NCBI GenBank assembly: GCA_009829735.1
Contig: CM020618.1
Coordinates: 27,814,894 to 27,878,893, forward strand
Origin: Pyropia yezoensis
Lineage: Eukaryota; Rhodophyta; Bangiophyceae; Bangiales; Bangiaceae
Length of the DNA stretch: 64,000 nucleotides
Reading direction: 5' to 3'
Both the position numbers and the translations under genes were made by a program. The notes beneath the pieces are model-generated. The model searched no databases. It saw only the letters and a program-made list of their open reading frames with translations, and was not told where the DNA came from. Positions 63,750 to 64,000 of the stretch are shown piece by piece (the stretch's first letter is position 1; each line of letters opens with the position of its first letter).

Positions 63750-64000
63750 ATGGCTAGCTCGGACCCCCCGTCGTCCGGGGAGTACACGGGTGACGCACGT
63801 ACTTCAGTGCCTTTGAATACTGGTGAGACACAGGTGGGTTTACCTGGGGTCGCAGAGGGACTGGAGGTCCCTCAAGCCAGCAGGACTGGAAGTGCGGGCG
63901 GGCAACAGGCCACCCCGACTCAGTCGGGAGTTCACTCGGGTGACACTTCTGACGTGGGTGGGCCGAAGTCTGGCCACCGCGTGGTATACTCAACGGGAAC
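63750..64000 (+). CDS. family B gag, N-terminal part (truncated by the window end)
   Basis: The ATG at 63,750 (AACATGGC) opens a frame of 83 complete codons to the window end. The start MASSDPPSSGEYTGD and a Gly/Ser/Thr/Gln-rich sequence fit the disordered N-terminus seen in family A and C gag. It lies 99 bases after the primer binding site. No domain is reached before the edge. Confidence 0.6.
   Translation, partial: MASSDPPSSGEYTGDARTSVPLNTGETQVGLPGVAEGLEVPQASRTGSAGGQQATPTQSGVHSGDTSDVGGPKSGHRVVYSTG

Larger units (their letters stand above)
63163..64000 (+). mobile_element. family B gypsy-type element, 5' part, runs off the window
   Basis: A 5' LTR, primer binding site and start of gag lie here in + orientation. 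The element is inserted in pol of A'. The solo LTR at 31,472-32,588 belongs to the same family. Confidence 0.85.

Overview
This window reads as nuclear DNA of a GC-rich, intron-poor photosynthetic eukaryote with a primary plastid. A GC-rich red alga of the Porphyra/Pyropia type fits best. The main support is a nuclear psbO gene with a two-part transit peptide (stroma, then thylakoid lumen) and no ER signal in front. A plastid protein of the HCF173 kind, few and short introns, and very high G+C also fit. The species is inferred, not shown.

Gene-rich part (1-20,250). In order: a small NTF2-like protein (+), a CinA-C/cytidylyltransferase fusion (-, two exons), an ABC-F ATPase of the GCN20/ABCF3 type (-, two exons), an HCF173-like NAD(P)-fold protein with an inserted CIA30 domain (+), a secreted repeat protein (+), psbO (+, two exons), a long alanine-rich nuclear-type protein (+), a mitochondrial carrier broken by homopolymer runs (-), and a trypsin-fold protein that has lost its catalytic His and Ser (-). 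A MYND-finger protein (48,879-51,389, +) is the only other confident host gene. All three introns found start with GTACGT.

Mobile part (about 21,400-47,400 and 52,400-64,000). Remnants of an unclassified DNA transposon lie at 22,197-28,162. One transposase copy runs on the + strand; a second, on the - strand, is split by a 10.77 kb Ty3/gypsy-type element (28,163-38,930, here element A, - strand) with 571-bp LTRs and a 5-bp target duplication ATACC. Element A carries a damaged gag, a nearly intact pol with a C-terminal chromodomain, and an intact 705-codon ORF on the opposite strand between pol and the 3' LTR. A solo LTR of a second family (31,472-32,588, duplication ATATT) sits inside the chromodomain coding region. 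To the right, a 2,366-bp segment is duplicated in perfect tandem (39,271-44,002). A decayed PIF/Harbinger transposase (54,072-55,962) runs into four 34-residue repeats.

The right end (57,614-64,000) is a nest of three + strand gypsy elements: family C interrupted by a second copy of family A, itself interrupted by the second-family element (B), whose gag runs off the window. All three share one primer binding site. In families A and C, gag ends with a slippery heptamer, one GAG codon and a stop; in A the pol frame is open in the -1 frame, so Gag-Pol is probably made by -1 ribosomal frameshifting.
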